Shown one piece after another: positions 19,101 through 30,503 of a stretch of DNA of 64,000 nt. A program made the position numbers and the translations under genes. The notes under the pieces are model-generated. The model saw only the letters and a list, made by a program, of their open reading frames with translations. It did not search any database and was not told where the DNA came from. Location: NCBI RefSeq assembly GCF_900129635.1, contig NZ_FSRB01000003.1, positions 744,001 through 808,000 of the forward strand, given 5' to 3'. Position 1 is the first letter of the stretch. Every line of letters starts with the position of its first letter. Source of the stretch: Singulisphaera sp. GP187 (GTDB taxonomy: Bacteria; Planctomycetota; Planctomycetia; Isosphaerales; Isosphaeraceae).

Positions 19101-20546
19101 CTACGGCGATACGCCTGCTGCCAGCATCACGTGCTGAAGTGCGGCGATCGTTTCCGCCGAAGGCTTGAAGTTACCAGGACGATAGCCTTCCGCGATCAAG
19201 AGTGGCGTCCACCCATAATGATTTTTTCGATTCCAGACATCAATTTTCGCCCCCTTGTCGGCGAGGAACTGCACGACCTTGGGCAGGCTCTTGTAGGCGG
19301 CCCCATGCATGGCGGTTTCGCCGTTATCGTCGACGGCGTTCACATCTCCACCGAGTTCCAGGGCCAGCGCGACGGCCTCGAGCACTTCGGGCTCGGTTCC
19401 GGCCTCCTCGCCGGGCGCGAGGGTTCCCACTCCGGCCGCCGCCATCAAGGGCGTGCAGTGTTCGGCATTCGCCAGCAGCGGGTCGGCACCTAAACTCACG
19501 AGCGTCCACATTAGCGGGACATCGGCGGTCATGGCGGCCAGCAAAAACGGCGTGGCCCCAACCCTGCTGAGGATGCCTCGTCCCGATGCGCCCTTCTTGA
19601 GTCGCAGGTTCACGTCGGCTCCGTGCGCGACAAGCGGCTTCACGAACTCGAGACTGCTCAGATTGCCGGAGCCGATGGGAGCAGGATCGCCATCGTCGCC
19701 GTCGCCGCGGCTCGGTTTGCGGACCCAGGTGATCGTATGGAGCGCCGTGAAGCCTGAACGTTGGTCATTGGGATCAGCCCCGGCCTCCAACAGGGCGACC
19801 GCCAGTTCGAAGTGGCCATTCTCAACGGCCAGGATCAACGGGCTCGTCCCTTTGCTGGGCGCCTTGCCGGACGACTTTTTGGCCGGCATGGCCTCGTTCA
19901 CGTTGGCCCCCGCCTTGAGCAGGATTTGAACGACTTCGGTCCGGCCTTCGCGCACCGCAAAGAACAAGGGGGTAAACCCGGAGGGTAACGCAGCCCGGAA
20001 GTCGGCCCCCGCCGCGAGCAGCGCTTTCACGACCGGTGCATGGCCGTCGGCCGCCGCCCACATCAAGGCCGTCTGCCCTCGTCGTTCCTTGGCGTCAACG
20101 TTGGCTCCCCGGGCGAGCAACGCTTGCACCGGTCCGAGCTTGCCCGTGCGCGCGGCGGTCATTAACGCCGTTTCATTGCCGCGTAAGGTCGCGTTCGGAT
20201 CGGCACCAGCCTCGAGCAATAGCTCGACCATCGCCCGCGTTCCATTGGTGCAGGCCAGAGCGAGGGGCGTCACACCGTACCGGTTCGCGGCGTTTACGTT
20301 GGCCTTGGCGTTCACCAACCGCTTCGCCGTTTCGAGGTCGTCGTGATCGGCCGCCCAATGCAGGGCCGTCATGCCATCCGCCTGGGCCTGATTCGGATCG
20401 ACCCGATCCTTGAGGAGCACAGAGAAGGTCGCCCGATCGACCTGTTCTACGGCATCCGCCAACGGCGCGTTCGACCCGGCGGCCAACACGCGGGCGGCGC
20501 ACAGCAAGCAGGCTAACCCGGATGCGCCGAATCGTTGCAGACCCAT
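19101..20546 (-). CDS. Exported ankyrin-repeat protein
   Basis: A 481-residue protein with a signal peptide (GASGLACLLCAARVLAAG) followed by about eleven ankyrin repeats, each with the TALHWAA / LLEAGADPN pattern (for example GMTALHWAADHDD, GVTPLALACTNG, GQTALMWAAADG, GFTPLFFAVREG, GETAMHGAAYKS). Ankyrin repeats bind other proteins. The gene follows the DUF1592 and DUF1552 genes on the same strand with 54 bp between it and the DUF1552 gene end; all three products are exported and probably work together outside the cytoplasm. A Lys/Ser/Gly-rich insertion (AKKSSGKAPSKGTS) and a GDGDDGDP loop interrupt the array. GGAGG lies about eight bases before the ATG. It may instead have its own promoter, because it lies last in the group only by strand order. 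Confidence 0.85.
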   Translation of the reverse strand: MGLQRFGASGLACLLCAARVLAAGSNAPLADAVEQVDRATFSVLLKDRVDPNQAQADGMTALHWAADHDDLETAKRLVNAKANVNAANRYGVTPLALACTNGTRAMVELLLEAGADPNATLRGNETALMTAARTGKLGPVQALLARGANVDAKERRGQTALMWAAADGHAPVVKALLAAGADFRAALPSGFTPLFFAVREGRTEVVQILLKAGANVNEAMPAKKSSGKAPSKGTSPLILAVENGHFELAVALLEAGADPNDQRSGFTALHTITWVRKPSRGDGDDGDPAPIGSGNLSSLEFVKPLVAHGADVNLRLKKGASGRGILSRVGATPFLLAAMTADVPLMWTLVSLGADPLLANAEHCTPLMAAAGVGTLAPGEEAGTEPEVLEAVALALELGGDVNAVDDNGETAMHGAAYKSLPKVVQFLADKGAKIDVWNRKNHYGWTPLLIAEGYRPGNFKPSAETIAALQHVMLAAGVSP

Positions 20547-20600
20547 CGTGACCGCCTCCGCTTCGTGGGCACGCTCTCACACACAGTTCATGACCAATGA

Positions 20601-21946
20601 CTACAGGGAGAGCGGATCGAACAGGTCGTCAACCTTCCCCTGGCTATCGGCGAACGCGTCGAGGCGGACACCGACTTTGTCGAGGAGCGTCAGGTGGAGG
20701 TTAGCGAGTGGCGTCGGCTTCTCGTACCGGATGTGACGCCCGCCCCGCATCTTACCGGCGGCCCCGCCGGCCACAAGAATGGGTAGGTTCGTATGATCAT
20801 GAACGTTGGGATTGCCCATTCCGCTGCCATAGAGGTAGAGCGAATGGTCGAGCAGCGAGCCGTTCCCTTCCGGCGTGGCCTTCAGCTTCGCGAGAAACTC
20901 GGCGAACAGCGACACGTGAAACTGGTTGATCTTGGCCACCTTGGCGATCTTCTCAGGGTCGTTGCCGTGATGGGTGAGCGGATGATGCGGGTCGGCCACG
21001 CCGATCTCGGGATAGGTTCGGGTGCTCGTTTCGCGAGCGAGCTGGAACGTAATGACCCGGGTGACGTCTCCTTGCAGGGCCAGCACCTGGAGGTCGAACA
21101 TCAGACGCGCATGCTCGGCGTAGGCGGCCGGGACGCCGACCGGGCGATCGAGATCCGGCAGCCGATTGTCCGCCGTGTCGGCCTCGGCTTTCTGGATCCT
21201 GCGCTCGACTTCGCGGACGGTCTCCAAATACTGGCTGACCTTGGCGCGATCGGCCGGGCCCAGTTGTTGCTTCAGGCGTGCCATCTCCTCGGTGACCGAA
21301 TCGAGCAGGCTCGCTCGTTTCCGGAGCGCGGCGCGACGATCGGCGAGGCTGCCCCCTTCGCCGAACAGACGCTCAAAGACGATCCGGGGATGGGCCTCGG
21401 CCGGCAGCGGTGTCGTCGGCGAAGACCAAGAGAGATTGTTCTGATAGACACAAGCATAACCGTTGTCACACTGGCCGACCGTCGAGAGCAGATCCATCGC
21501 CAGTTCCAGCGAAGGCAGTTGCGTGTCCTGGCCGATCTGCTTCGCGGCAATCTGGTCGACGGTCGTTCCCAGGTAGTAATCCGTGCTCTCGGTCCAACGT
21601 GCCCTGGCCGCGCTCAGGAAGGCAGCGTTCGAGGTCGCGTGCGTGCCCGGATAGGCGTTCTGCAACTCCAGGTTGGTGATCGCCGTGACATGTTCCTTGA
21701 CCGCCGCCAGCGGGCTGAGGGTGGGCGAGAGTTCGTCGAGCCGATTGGCGCCGGGAGGGGTCCAGCGGGTGACGTCGCATCCCATCGGCATGTAAACAAA
21801 ACCGAGTCGACGGAGCCGGGTCGGATTCGCCGGCGTCTCGGCCAGGGCGGTCATCGCTGGGATCATCGCATCCAGCAACGGCAGCGCCAGGGTGGTCCCC
21901 AGGCCCCGCAGGAACAACCGTCGCGGTAAGGACTTCTTCATGACAA

Positions 21947-21950
<4 letters not shown>
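20601..21950 (-). CDS. DUF1552 domain protein (exported, Tat-like signal)
   Basis: A 449-residue DUF1552 protein. The N-terminus carries a twin-arginine-like signal (PRRLFLRGLGTTLALPLLDAM). The family landmarks are LGFVYMPMGCDVTRWTP, LSVDQIAAK-type segment (TVDQIAAKQIG), PRIVFERLFGEGG, ASLLDSVTEEMARLKQQLG, HHPLTHHGNDPEKIAKV and LYGSGMGNPNVHDHTNLPILVAGG. Structural resemblance of the second half to alkaline phosphatase/sulfatase-like DUF1501 proteins is suggested by these His/Asp segments but no activity is established. The start ATG at 21950 overlaps the TGA of the upstream DUF1592 gene (ATGA), so the two are translationally coupled. An ATG at 21941 is an alternative. A paralogue lies at 50328-51668. 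Confidence 0.9.
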
Positions 21951-24319
<2,369 letters not shown>

Positions 24320-24408
24320 GAGAGAAGACTCCCACCGCGAATCCCGTCGTCTCAGGTAGATGTTAACGACTTCCGACCACCGAAAATCCCCAGACCTTGA
24401 CCGCTGGG

Positions 24409-25893
24409 TTAGCTTTTTTCGACCGGCTGTCCGAGCTTGGTATGGTATCGACTATAGGCGAAATAAACGACCAGGCCAATCGAGAGCCAGACGATCAGGC
24501 GGATCCAGTTGTCGCGGCCGAGCGAGAACATCAGGCCACCGTTGACCAGGATGCCCATCGCCGCGATCAAGGGCAGGGCGGGGACCCGGAACGGTCGATG
24601 GATTTCCGGGCTCTTGTACCGGAGGATCCAGACGGCGGCACAGACGATCACGAAGGCGAACAGGGTGCCGACGCTCACCAGGTCGGCCAGGAAGTTCAAG
24701 GGAACGAACGCAGCGCCCAGGGCTACCACCAGTCCCACCAGGATCGTCGACTTCCAGGGCGTCTTGAACCGAGGGTGGATCGCCGCGAAGAAGCTCTCGG
24801 GCAGCATGCCGTCGCGGGCCATCGCCATCAGGATCCGGGGCTGGCTCAGGTTCCCGACCAGCAGCGAGCTGGTCAGGCCGGCGAGGATTCCCACGGTGAT
24901 CAGGCCGGTGGCGAACGTCAGCCCCTTTTGACGGAATGCCGCGGCAAGCGGAGCGGCGACGTCGATCGAGCGATACGAGACCATGCCGGTCAGAACCGCC
25001 GCCACCACGATGTAGAGCGTGCTGCAAATCAAGAGCGAGCTGATGATGCCGATGGCCAGGTCGCGCTGGGGATTCCGCGCCTCCTCGGCGTGGGTGGATA
25101 TCGAGTCGAACCCGATATAGGCAAAGAAGATTCGAGCGGCCCCCTCGGCGACCCCTTTCCAGCCCTTCTCTTCGTGCAAGAACGGTCGCCAGTTGCTCGG
25201 ATCGACGTAGACCGCTCCCACGCCGATGATCGTCAGGATCACGCCGAGGTTGAGGAGCACCATCGCTGCATTGAACCCGGCACTCTCGCGGACGCCCACC
25301 ACCAAGATCGTGGTGATGATCGCGACAATCCCGATCGCGGGCAGGTTGAGCCAGGCGTTGACCGCGTCTCCCGAAGCGAGCGTCACCGTCTTGAAGAAGA
25401 ACTGACCGGTCCCGAGGTCGTAATCCCACGGGGGCGACAGCAGTCTCGGGTCAATCTGGATATGGAGCATATGTCGAGTGAACTCGACGAAGTAGTTCGA
25501 CCAGCCGTTGGCGACGGCGGCCGACCCGATCGCGTACTCGAGCACCAGGTCCCAGCCAATGATCCAGGCGAGCAGCTCACCGAGCGTAGCATAGGCATAC
25601 GTATAGGCGCTTCCGGCCACGGGGACCATGCTGGCCAGTTCGGAATAACAGAGCGCGGCAAACCCGCAGCCGATCCCGGCCAGGAGGAACGAGAGCATCA
25701 GCGAGGGACCGGCGAAGTTGTGCGCCGCCTCGCCCGTGAGCACATAGATCCCCGCGCCGATCGTCGCACCGACACCGAGCGAAGTCAGAGCCACCGGCCC
25801 CAGCACGCGATGCAGCCGTTCGCCGCCCGACATTTCTTCGAGCAGCGTCGCAATCGGCTTCCTTGCAAACATGTTGGACGGCTGATGTCTCAT
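24409..25893 (-). CDS. APC-superfamily amino acid permease (cationic amino acid transporter type)
   Basis: A ~494-residue membrane transporter with 12-14 hydrophobic segments. The first helix contains SLGVGATIGAGIYVLTG, the unwound-helix substrate site of the APC superfamily, and FVAYIGFDSIST-like sequence (FFAYIGFDSISTHAEEARNP) and GSAYTYAYATLGE follow; these resemble the CAT (YfnA-like) branch that takes up basic or branched amino acids by exchange or symport. The frame is open to 26007, but the ATG at 25893 with AGGG about nine bases upstream fits the family start better; 25872 is another option. It stands alone on the minus strand, 179 bp after the LPG-synthase-like gene. The substrate cannot be assigned. 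Confidence 0.9.
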   Translation of the reverse strand: MRHQPSNMFARKPIATLLEEMSGGERLHRVLGPVALTSLGVGATIGAGIYVLTGEAAHNFAGPSLMLSFLLAGIGCGFAALCYSELASMVPVAGSAYTYAYATLGELLAWIIGWDLVLEYAIGSAAVANGWSNYFVEFTRHMLHIQIDPRLLSPPWDYDLGTGQFFFKTVTLASGDAVNAWLNLPAIGIVAIITTILVVGVRESAGFNAAMVLLNLGVILTIIGVGAVYVDPSNWRPFLHEEKGWKGVAEGAARIFFAYIGFDSISTHAEEARNPQRDLAIGIISSLLICSTLYIVVAAVLTGMVSYRSIDVAAPLAAAFRQKGLTFATGLITVGILAGLTSSLLVGNLSQPRILMAMARDGMLPESFFAAIHPRFKTPWKSTILVGLVVALGAAFVPLNFLADLVSVGTLFAFVIVCAAVWILRYKSPEIHRPFRVPALPLIAAMGILVNGGLMFSLGRDNWIRLIVWLSIGLVVYFAYSRYHTKLGQPVEKS

Positions 25894-26071
25894 CCAGACG
25901 ACCCTGTCAAGTCCCGACCCCGGCCGGCGTACCACACCGCGCCCTAGCAATACGGATGCCAAGACTACGATAATCGAGCCACGCTGGCAAAGCCATTCCG
26001 GCTTCAATGCAGGGCCCGGTCGAGGGACATGACCTCACAGAAAATCGCTCCGACTCCGATGATTCGGGGAG

Positions 26072-27133
26072 TCAGACCGGAACCTCGCCATCCTTGGTTT
26101 CTTCCGGGGCGAGTTCGCCTTCGAGCAGTTCCTCTTCGAGATGTTCGGCCGTGTCGGACAGGCCGCGGACTTGCTTCAAATTGGCGAGATAGAAGCAAGC
26201 GCTGACCAGGGCGCCTGCATACATCAAAACCCGAAAGCCCATCATGGCCAGGTCGCCGTGGGGATGGTCGACCAGTTGGAAGAGTTGCTTGCTGACCCGC
26301 TCGGTCAGACCGAGTGCTCCGAACGGGATCGGGACGGCCGTGGTGAACAAGGTCAAGGGGACCATCAAGAAGTGCTGTCCCAATGACGGAAGCTGCGTGA
26401 GCGGGAAGATCGTCCGGCTGACCAGGTAGAACGCCACGACGCTGAGCGCGTGGTTGGTCGACGCCAAAGCTAGCGCCCCCGCGACCAAACCGGGCTTCCG
26501 CCGGTAGGTCGAGGACAGGGCCGACAACTCTCGGAGGAGCAACGCGATCCGACCGTGCCCCTCGAGGAGCGCGGGATAGCGCCGGGTCAGGGCCTGGCCG
26601 AAAATCGCCAGCAGGCCCAGGAAACTGAGGCCGAGGAACGCCCAGACGATGACGATCAACCGGCGGATCACCGTTCCCGCGAGCGGCCAGGCGATCGCCC
26701 CCGAAATGCCCGCCAGCACGAACAGGCCCATCAAGCCGAGGATCCGGTCCAGCACCATGGAGGCGACGGCTTGCGTCTTGTTGATCTTCATCCGGACGAG
26801 GTAGGCCGCCTTGATCAGGTCGCCCCCCACCGCCCCTGGGATCACCAGGTTGAAGACGTTGCCGATGTAGCCGAGCAAGACCGCGTCACGCCAGCGAAAC
26901 CGCGGTTCGATCACCCGCACCAGAAAGAACCAGCGGGTGAAGGTCAGCAGCAGACCGAACATGTAGATCGCGAACGCCAAGACGATCACGCGGAGGTCGA
27001 GCTTCCGACTGAAAACCTCGCGAATCTCCTCACGGTTCTGCCAGATCACGCCCCCAAGCAGGCCGAACGCCAGCAGAACCAGGGCCACATTGACCGCTTT
27101 GGCGAGATAGGGATGCTTCGAAGACTTCGACAT
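26072..27133 (-). CDS. Lysylphosphatidylglycerol synthase-like (UPF0104) membrane protein
   Basis: A 353-residue membrane protein of the UPF0104 / LPG_synthase_TM family, which is the flippase-type half of MprF and also occurs alone in glycolipid and polyisoprenoid contexts. Landmarks are YIGNVFNLVIPGAVGGDLIKAAYL (residues about 85-108), MVLDRILGLMGLFVLAG, and PIPFGALGLTE near 270. Seven to eight hydrophobic segments are visible, and an acidic tail (EHLEEELLEGELAPEE) ends the protein. The ATG at 27133 was chosen because the sequence before it has no family features. The gene follows hisB by 62 bp on the same strand and may share its transcript. The lipid handled is unknown. Confidence 0.82.
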   Translation of the reverse strand: MSKSSKHPYLAKAVNVALVLLAFGLLGGVIWQNREEIREVFSRKLDLRVIVLAFAIYMFGLLLTFTRWFFLVRVIEPRFRWRDAVLLGYIGNVFNLVIPGAVGGDLIKAAYLVRMKINKTQAVASMVLDRILGLMGLFVLAGISGAIAWPLAGTVIRRLIVIVWAFLGLSFLGLLAIFGQALTRRYPALLEGHGRIALLLRELSALSSTYRRKPGLVAGALALASTNHALSVVAFYLVSRTIFPLTQLPSLGQHFLMVPLTLFTTAVPIPFGALGLTERVSKQLFQLVDHPHGDLAMMGFRVLMYAGALVSACFYLANLKQVRGLSDTAEHLEEELLEGELAPEETKDGEVPV

Positions 27134-27195
27134 AACTCGGGGCTCGCATAGGTCGAGACGGTGGGGCGAAGGGGAAGTCGGAGGGTTCGTCCCGC

Positions 27196-27804
27196 TCAGA
27201 GCGACCCTTTGGTCGAGGGCACGGCGTCGGTTCTCGGGTCGCGTTCGCAGGCCATCCGGAGCGAGCGGGCCAGACCTTTGAAAATCGCTTCGCTGATATG
27301 GTGGCTGTTCCGTCCGTATTGCAGCAGGACGTGGAGATTCATCCGCCCCTGGGTGCAAACCGCCTGCCAGAAGTCGGCGACCAACTCGGTGTCGAACGTG
27401 CCGATCTTGGGCGAAGGCATCGGCGCATTCCAGACCCAGAACGGTCGGCCGCCGAGGTCGACGGCGGCGGTCACGAGCGTCTCATCCATCGGCAACACGA
27501 TATGCCCGTAGCGGCGGATCCCCGCCCGATTCCCCAGGGCCCGATCGATCGCCTGTCCCAGGCAGATGCCAATGTCCTCCGTCGTATGGTGATCGTCGAT
27601 ATGCAAGTCCCCCTTGCAAGTCACGGTCAGGTCCATCAGCCCATGCCGCGCATAGAGCTCAAGCATGTGGTCGAGGAAACCTACCCCCGTCGCCACCTCG
27701 GACCGCCCGGTTCCGTCCAGGTCCAAGGTCAGGCGAATGTCGGTCTCACGGGTCGTGCGGACGATCTCAGCAGTTCGGTTGGTCACGGCGTTCGACTCAC
27801 TCAA
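27196..27804 (-). CDS. hisB: Imidazoleglycerol-phosphate dehydratase
   Basis: A 202-residue enzyme of histidine biosynthesis that dehydrates imidazoleglycerol phosphate to imidazoleacetol phosphate. The duplicated manganese-binding motifs are DDHHTTED (about 71-78) and SHHISEA (about 167-173); GFLDHML near 43 is also conserved. The length fits the monofunctional bacterial enzyme, so no fused phosphatase is present. The start appears to be TTG at 27804: GGGGGAG lies eight bases before it. A GTG six codons later is the alternative. An out-of-frame ATG lies between the Shine-Dalgarno and the TTG and opens a four-codon frame that ends in TGA across the start, which could lower translation. It is separated from hisC by an oppositely oriented DUF1559 gene. 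Confidence 0.95.
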   Translation of the reverse strand: MSESNAVTNRTAEIVRTTRETDIRLTLDLDGTGRSEVATGVGFLDHMLELYARHGLMDLTVTCKGDLHIDDHHTTEDIGICLGQAIDRALGNRAGIRRYGHIVLPMDETLVTAAVDLGGRPFWVWNAPMPSPKIGTFDTELVADFWQAVCTQGRMNLHVLLQYGRNSHHISEAIFKGLARSLRMACERDPRTDAVPSTKGSL

Positions 27805-28010
27805 GGCTCATGCTCCCCCGTCAGCCCCAGGATTGCGCCCAACGTCGCCCCCCTCACTTTCGGGCCCCGCCGTTCACGTTAACAAAAAAAAGGCGGATTT
27901 GCCCGCTGTCATCTTCTTGACGGGACGAACGTCAAGTAACATCTTTTCTAAAGTCGTAACACGGCGCCCCCCCGCCTGTTTCGTACTCCTTGTCCAAAGG
28001 ATGTCATTCC

Positions 28011-28781
28011 ATGACGCGGAACGGCCGTGCGGGATTCACGCTGATCGAGCTTTTGGTGGTGATCGCGGTGATTGCGGTCCTGGTGGGGCTGTTGCTCCCG
28101 GCGGTCCAGGGTGCGCGCGAGGCGGCGCGACGGATGGACTGTCAGAGTCATCTGCATCAGATCGGCCTGGGGGTCTTGCAGTACTTCGACGACTGGAACG
28201 GCCAGTTCTTCCTGCACCACCCGTTCGACGCCGACGTGAACTCCCAGGTCGACGCTGCCGACTCGTTTGCGGAGATCTACTGGGAAGACAAGATCATGCC
28301 GTACGTCAACCCCGCCTACGCCAACGACAAGATCGCCCAGGGGGGGACGCAAGTCGCCGACGAGAAGATCTTCCGCTGCCTCTCGGATATCTCCCGGGTC
28401 GAACCGTTCATCGATCCGGAGACCAAGGAGACCGATGGGCTGTCCCACCGGACGAGCTACCTGATGAATTCGCTCTTGAGTCATAAGAGCCGACGGTTCG
28501 GGCGCTGGACGTTCCCGAGGTTTCAGTATGAGGTGGGCACCTCGAACTTCGTCGCATTCAACGAACGGAACGCCGCAGTCTTCAGCGACGAGCCAAGGCA
28601 GGACGACTACGACATCTGGGTCGGTACGCTCATGCTCGACGACTGGATCGCCTGGAACCGGCATGGCAGCGGGAACTGCCTCTATCTCGACGGCCACGCC
28701 AAATCGACCCCCAAGGCCGACGCCTATCTCGGCATGTTCCCGGGGGGGCAGCCGTTCACGGATCCCCGGTTCTATCCGTGA
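28011..28781 (+). CDS. DUF1559 pilin-like protein (short form)
   Basis: A 256-residue type II secretion/pilin-like protein. The start is the prepilin-like cleavage-methylation segment, [23 protein letters not shown], immediately after six residues (MTRNGRA), the usual DUF1559 arrangement. The mature part ends in a His/Gly segment ([19 protein letters not shown]) that corresponds to the family's C-terminal FxDGHVxF motif. It is shorter than typical (~300-400 residues), and lacks the long central region. AAAGGA lies about eight bases before ATG 28011. It stands alone on the plus strand inside the histidine gene group, so it has probably been inserted there; function unknown, likely cell surface. 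Confidence 0.88.
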   Translation: MTRNGRAGFTLIELLVVIAVIAVLVGLLLPAVQGAREAARRMDCQSHLHQIGLGVLQYFDDWNGQFFLHHPFDADVNSQVDAADSFAEIYWEDKIMPYVNPAYANDKIAQGGTQVADEKIFRCLSDISRVEPFIDPETKETDGLSHRTSYLMNSLLSHKSRRFGRWTFPRFQYEVGTSNFVAFNERNAAVFSDEPRQDDYDIWVGTLMLDDWIAWNRHGSGNCLYLDGHAKSTPKADAYLGMFPGGQPFTDPRFYP

Positions 28782-28826
28782 ACGGCGATAGACTCGAGCC
28801 TATTGACATGCAGATTAATCAAATTT

Positions 28827-28852
28827 CCCCCTGGGACCGCGGTCCCAGGGGG
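28827..28852. terminator. 26-bp perfect palindrome between convergent genes
   Basis: CCCCCTGGGACCG and its exact inverse meet without a spacer, 46 bp after the DUF1559 stop and 9 bp before the hisC stop on the other strand. It would form a strong hairpin in both transcripts, so it probably works as a bidirectional terminator although no T-run follows on either strand. Confidence 0.6.
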
Positions 28853-28860
28853 GAGAGAAG

Positions 28861-29919
28861 CTAGCCGGCCGCCACGATCGGCCCCAGCGCTTCGAGGAGC
28901 CGATCGATCTCAGCGTCGGTGCCGACAGTGATTCGCAGGCCGTCGGGGCGTCCGGGATAGCGCATCAGGCGGACGAGGATCTTCTGGGCCTTGAGGGCTT
29001 GATAGACCTCCGCGGCCGGGGGTCCGCCGGTGCACCAGACGAAGTTGGCCTGGCTCTCGGGCACGTCGTAGCCGAGGGCGCGGACGGCGTCGGTCAGGCG
29101 ACGGCGGGTCGCGAGGATTTTCCCCTGGGTCTGCGCGAGGTAGTCGCGATCTTCGAGCGCGGCGGTGGCCCCGGCCAGGCTCAGGGAATCGCAGTTGTAC
29201 GAGTCCTTGACCTTCACGAGTCCCGCGATGACCTCGGGCCGCGCGATCAGGTAGCCGAGGCGGAGGCCGGCCAGGCTGTACCCCTTGCTGAAGGTGCGCG
29301 TGACGATGACGTTCGGGTGGCTGGCGATTAGGCTCACGCAGTCGGACGCGGCGAAGTCGGCATAGGCTTCGTCGACCACGAGCGGGCAGTCGAGCCGCTC
29401 GGCCAGGCGGGCGACCTGCTCGGGCGCGAGGGTCGTGCCCGACGGGCTGTTCGGGTTGGCGACGAACGCGAGCTTCGTCCCCGGCAGGGCGAACGAGGCG
29501 GGGTCGAGCGACCAGTCGGGTCCGAAGGAAACCTCGGCGACCCGGGCATCCTGGAGTTCGGCCAAGGTTCGGTAGAGGATGTAGCTCGGCGTCGGATAGA
29601 CGAGCAGGTCGCCCGGTCCGACGAAGGCGCGGGTGATGATCGTCAGGAGGTCATCCGAGCCGTTGCCGGCCAGGATCATCTCGGGATCGACCCCGTGCCG
29701 CCGCGCCGCGGCCTGGCGGAAGGCGGTGCCCATCGGGTCGGGATAGCGGCGAAGCCGGTCGTCCAGGCTGGCGGCGATCGCCTCGAAGGCACGAGGGGAG
29801 GGGGGGTACGGGTTCTCGTTCGTGTTCAGCTTGAGCACACCGGCATCGCGCGGTTGCTCGCCCGGCACGTAGCCGGCCATCCGATCGATGTGCGGGCGGA
29901 AAAAGGAGTCGCGGCTCAT
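28861..29919 (-). CDS. hisC: Histidinol-phosphate aminotransferase
   Basis: A 352-residue PLP enzyme that converts imidazoleacetol phosphate and glutamate to histidinol phosphate. Landmarks are KLNTNENPYPPSP near residue 28, GNGSDDLLTII, VANPNSPSGT, VVDEAYADFA, and the PLP-lysine motif RTFSKGYSLAGLRLGYL near 213. The frame continues upstream to 30087, but ATG 29919 fits the family start and overlaps the stop of the upstream GNAT gene by four bases (ATGA), so the two are coupled. It belongs to the minus-strand hisD - GNAT - hisC group. Confidence 0.95.
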   Translation of the reverse strand: MSRDSFFRPHIDRMAGYVPGEQPRDAGVLKLNTNENPYPPSPRAFEAIAASLDDRLRRYPDPMGTAFRQAAARRHGVDPEMILAGNGSDDLLTIITRAFVGPGDLLVYPTPSYILYRTLAELQDARVAEVSFGPDWSLDPASFALPGTKLAFVANPNSPSGTTLAPEQVARLAERLDCPLVVDEAYADFAASDCVSLIASHPNVIVTRTFSKGYSLAGLRLGYLIARPEVIAGLVKVKDSYNCDSLSLAGATAALEDRDYLAQTQGKILATRRRLTDAVRALGYDVPESQANFVWCTGGPPAAEVYQALKAQKILVRLMRYPGRPDGLRITVGTDAEIDRLLEALGPIVAAG

Positions 29920-30440
29920 TCGGAGGTCATCCCAAGGCTGGAGGGGGCAAGGGCGGCCAGGCGGGCCAGCGATTCTTCGTGGAGCCGTTGCACGGTCCAA
30001 TCGGCCATCGGTTCGGCCCCCAGGCTTCGGTAGAAGGCGATCGAGGGGGCGTTCCAGTCGAGGACCGACCACTCTAACCGACCGCAACCCCGCTCGACCG
30101 CAATCCGGGCCACGGTGGCCAGCAACGCCTTGCCGATCCCTTGATTGCGGTGCGGCTCGCGAACGAAGATGTCTTCGAGGTACAAACCCGGCTGACCGCG
30201 AAACGTCGAAAAGGTCGAGAAAAAGAGCGCAAACCCGACCGGCGAACCGTCATGCTCGGCCATGATCGCCTGAGCGCTCGGTCGAGGGCCAAACAGGTGG
30301 GTCCGCAGGTCGTCGGGAGTCGCTCGCGCAAACTCCTCGAGCTTCTCGTAAGTGGCCAGTTCCCGGATCATCGCGACGAGTGTTTCGGCATCGTCGGGCC
30401 GGCAAGGACGGACATTCACATTCTGATTCATTATACGCAT
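29916..30440 (-). CDS. GNAT family N-acetyltransferase
   Basis: A 174-residue acetyltransferase of the diamine/general GNAT type. The acetyl-CoA binding signature is LYLEDIFVREPHRNQGIGKALLATV (the R/Q-x-x-G-x-G/A loop is HRNQGIGKA), preceded by GFALFFSTFSTF and followed by RLEWSVLDWNAPSIAFYRSLGA, which closely follows the spermidine/diamine-acetyltransferase branch. It is cytoplasmic. ATG codons at 30440 and 30431 are both possible; neither has a good Shine-Dalgarno. Its ATGA overlap with hisC and position after hisD suggest it is expressed with the histidine genes, though no histidine step needs it. Its substrate is unknown. Confidence 0.88.
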   Translation of the reverse strand: MRIMNQNVNVRPCRPDDAETLVAMIRELATYEKLEEFARATPDDLRTHLFGPRPSAQAIMAEHDGSPVGFALFFSTFSTFRGQPGLYLEDIFVREPHRNQGIGKALLATVARIAVERGCGRLEWSVLDWNAPSIAFYRSLGAEPMADWTVQRLHEESLARLAALAPSSLGMTSE

Positions 30441-30442
30441 CG

Positions 30443-30464
30443 AGGCGTGCCGGGCACGCCTTTT
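30443..30464. terminator. Hairpin between hisD and the GNAT gene
   Basis: AGGCGTGCC and GGCACGCCT are exact inverses around a single G; four T follow on the plus strand. It sits just upstream of the GNAT start on the minus strand, where it could attenuate read-through from hisD or hide the GNAT ribosome binding site. Confidence 0.45.
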
Positions 30465-30503
30465 CCTGGTGGGTTGACCGTTGGAATCCAAATCAAAAGA
30501 GCG

